Shown here one piece after another: positions 61,884 through 64,000 of a DNA stretch of 64,000 nucleotides. The position numbers were made by a program, and so were the translations under genes. How positions within the stretch are numbered: position 1 is the first letter of the stretch; each line of letters starts with the position of its first letter. The stretch comes from Candidatus Mycobacterium methanotrophicum (lineage in GTDB: Bacteria; Actinomycetota; Actinomycetes; Mycobacteriales; Mycobacteriaceae): positions 310,001 to 374,000 of the forward strand of contig NZ_CP097320.1 of the NCBI RefSeq assembly GCF_023515995.1, in the 5' to 3' direction. A model generated the notes under the pieces. That model saw only the letters and a program-made list of their open reading frames with translations, did no database searches and was not told the origin of the DNA.

Positions 61884-64000
61884 GATGCGAAAATCCACAT
61901 CAGCGGAGATCGACCAACTCGCCAGGCGGGTGTCGGCGGCCCGCCATGCCGTCGAGCAGCGCGGCGAGACCTTCTATCAGGGTCCCAGCGCTGTCCATCT
62001 GGCGTCGTTTCCGCCTAAAGAGCGCTGGGACAACTGGGTGGAGCTGGACTCGCGGTCGTGGCCGCGGCGCGTCGAGCACAGCTACCTGCTGGTGCCGACG
62101 ACGTGTTTCAACTGTGAATCGGCCTGCGGGCTTTTGGCCTACGTCGACCGGGACTCGCTGCAGGTCCGCAAGTTCGAAGGCAATCCCGAACATCCCGGGT
62201 CGCGGGGGCGAAACTGCGCGAAGGGCCCGGCGACTATAAATCAGGTCACCGACCCCGACAGGATCCTTTACCCGCTCAAACGCGTTGGTCCTCGCGGCGG
62301 CGGACGGTGGCAGCGCGTCAGTTGGGACGAGGCGCTCGACGCGCTCGCGCAACGCCTGCGCGCCGCGATCACCGAGAACCGGCAAAACGAGATCATGGTG
62401 CACCTCGGACGCCCCGGCGAGGACGGCTACACCGAACGGGTGCTGGCCAGCTGGGGGGTCGACGGCCACAATTCGCACACCAACGTCTGCTCGAGCGGGG
62501 GCCGCACCGGCTACCAGTTCTGGATGGGTATAGATCGACCCAGCCCCGACCACGCCAACGCCAAGGTCATCTACCTGATCAGTTCGCATCTGGAGACCGG
62601 GCACTACTTCAACCCGCACGCGCAGCGGATCACCGAGGCCCGGGCGAACGGAGCCAAGCTGATCGTGCTCGACACCCGGTTGTCGAACACCGCGACACAC
62701 GCCGATTACTGGCTTTCGCCGAAGCCCGGCAGCGAGGCTGCGATCAACTTGGCCATTGCCCGCCACCTCATCACCACCGGTGGCTACGACCGGGAGTTCG
62801 TCCGCCGGTGGTGGAACTGGGCTGAGTACCTGCAAGCCTGCGCGCCCGAGCTGCCCCCGACCTTCGCCTCGTTCGAAGCCGAGCTTCGCCGCTTGTACGA
62901 CGCGTACACCTTCGACGCTGTCGCCGCCGAATCCGGAATCGCCGCGAAGACGCTGCGGGCAGTCGCCGAAACGGTGGCCCAGGCCGGCACCCGGTTCGCC
63001 GCGCACTGTTGGCGTTCGGCCGCCGCCGCCAATCTCGGCGGATGGCAGGTGTCGCGGACGGTGTTCCTGCTCTCGGCGCTGCTGGGCGCGGTGGGCACTG
63101 AGGGCGGCACGTTTCCCAACGCCTGGAATAAGTTCGTGCCCAAGCCGATTCACACACCGCCGCATCCGGCGGTGTGGCAGGATCTCAGCTGGCCACTGGA
63201 GTATCCACTGGCCCAGAACGAGATGTCGTTCCTGCTGCCGCATCTGATCAAAGACGGTCGTGGCCGCCTCGACGTCTACTTCAACCGGGTGTACAACCCG
63301 GTGTGGACCAATCCCGACGGCTTGTCGTGGATGGAGGTGCTCGCCGATGAGCAGGCCGTCGGCTGCTATGTCGCATTGACCCCGACGTGGAGCGAGTCGG
63401 CGTATCTGGCGGACTGGGTGCTGCCGATGGGGCATGCCTCAGAGCGGCACGACAGCCACTCCTACGAGCAGTACGACGGCCAGTGGATCGGGTTTCGGCA
63501 GCCCGTGCTGCGCGAGGCGCGGCAGCGGCTGGGCGAGTCGATCAGCGACACCCGCCAAGTCAACCCGGGCGAGGTGTGGGAGGAGAACGAGTTTTGGATC
63601 GAGCTGTCCTGGCGGATCGACCCGGACGGCAGCCTGGGCATCCGCCAATACCACGAGTCGCGCGCCCGGCCCGGCGAAAAGCTCACCGTCGATGAGTATT
63701 ACGGCTGGATGTTCGACAACTCCGTGCCGGGGCTGCCCGAACGGGCCGCGCAGGAAGGTTTGACTGCGCTGGAGTTCATGCGCCGCTACGGGGCGTTTGA
63801 GATCGCGCGGGGTGTCGGCGCGATCTACGAACACGAGGTTCCCGCCGAGGAGTTGCTGGATTCGCATGTCAGCCCGACCGGCCGGGTGTATACCGCCGCG
63901 CCCGAACGCGACGCCGTCAATGTGGTTCCGGTCGCGTCGCCGCAGCCCGACTCGCAGGGGCGACGGGCGGTCGGGGTGCGCGTGGACGGGCGGATCCTGC
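61884..64000 (+). CDS. Molybdopterin oxidoreductase catalytic subunit (runs off the window)
   Basis: At least 705 residues, open to the end. The N-terminal [4Fe-4S] motif is CFNCESACGLLAYV with the fourth Cys in GRNCAKGP. The presumed Mo ligand is Cys in HTNVCSSGGRTGY, as in Psr/Phs/Nap-type enzymes, with neither Ser nor Sec. No twin-arginine signal is visible at MRKSTSAEIDQLARR, so it should face the cytoplasm. With the fused FeS/NrfD partner it forms a DMSO-reductase-family complex. Substrate is uncertain: polysulfide/thiosulfate-type and formate-type relatives share this layout. ATG 61884 follows GGAAAGGA. Confidence 0.9.

Noticed and set aside
61900..63435. 511-codon minus-strand frame opposite the Mo subunit
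   Set aside because: Shadow frame. The plus strand has a continuous molybdopterin oxidoreductase.

Overview
The window looks like chromosome, or a large plasmid, of a high-GC actinobacterium, most likely a Mycobacterium. The reasons are an Acg-type nitroreductase remnant, a TIGR00027-type methyltransferase remnant, an actinobacterial long-form transaldolase, GAF/ANTAR and P450 fragments, and codon use. It is a patchwork of working metabolic cassettes separated by decayed mobile DNA. At least a dozen genes are truncated, frameshifted or interrupted, so either the genome is shedding genes or a few indels are assembly errors. No rRNA, complete tRNA or CRISPR array was found.

Region by region. 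1-4.1 kb: transposon and oxidoreductase debris around an intact NAD(P)HX repair gene. 4.0-9.6 kb: a membrane-bound [NiFe] hydrogenase operon (small subunit, large subunit, cytochrome b, maturation protease, unknown protein) with hypC divergent. 9.6-11.6 kb: a convergent sulfur-relay operon (DsrE-like, TusE/DsrC-like, sulfide:quinone-oxidoreductase-like), with a DosR-like box upstream. 12-14.2 kb: a second copy of the TauE/oxidoreductase debris. 14.2-26.3 kb: a lipoamide-dehydrogenase-like protein, then a near-complete pentose phosphate set (HAD phosphatase, zwf, rpiA, pgl, gnd, pgi, tal, tkt with a frameshift, class I aldolase). 26.4-35.7 kb: an IS3 element, two halves of a group II intron, a broken nitroreductase, carbamate kinase, a P-type ATPase remnant, an IS-associated zinc-ribbon gene, a TOTE-primase remnant and a GNAT/DUF1778 toxin-antitoxin pair. 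36-38.3 kb: an Anbu proteasome-like peptidase operon. 39.9-45.2 kb: H+-ATPase, slipin and the start of a phosphoketolase gene. 45.2-51.8 kb: a 6.6-kb element carrying capsid genes, inserted in the phosphoketolase gene. 52.2-57.5 kb: an ATP-grasp gene broken by a zinc-ribbon element, a frameshifted phosphatidylserine-decarboxylase-like gene and a glutamine amidotransferase. 57.9-59.3 kb: an IS110 element. 59.4-64 kb: a truncated molybdate-transporter-like gene and a molybdopterin oxidoreductase with a fused FeS/NrfD partner, running off the end.

How the genes fit together. Hydrogenase, quinone-linked sulfide oxidation, the Mo/FeS/NrfD complex, a full hexose-phosphate cycle, phosphoketolase, carbamate kinase, proton ATPase and slipin together suggest a low-oxygen or energy-limited redox programme. 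This is inference. DosR-like sites support it at the sulfur operon and, as a half site, ahead of tkt.

Most striking observations: two genes (hydrogenase large subunit and phosphoketolase) have ATC exactly where the start codon should be, each behind a good Shine-Dalgarno; the hydrogenase small subunit has Asn at an expected proximal-cluster Cys; an Anbu operon sits near a tRNA-like scar; and a capsid-only island splits a metabolic gene.
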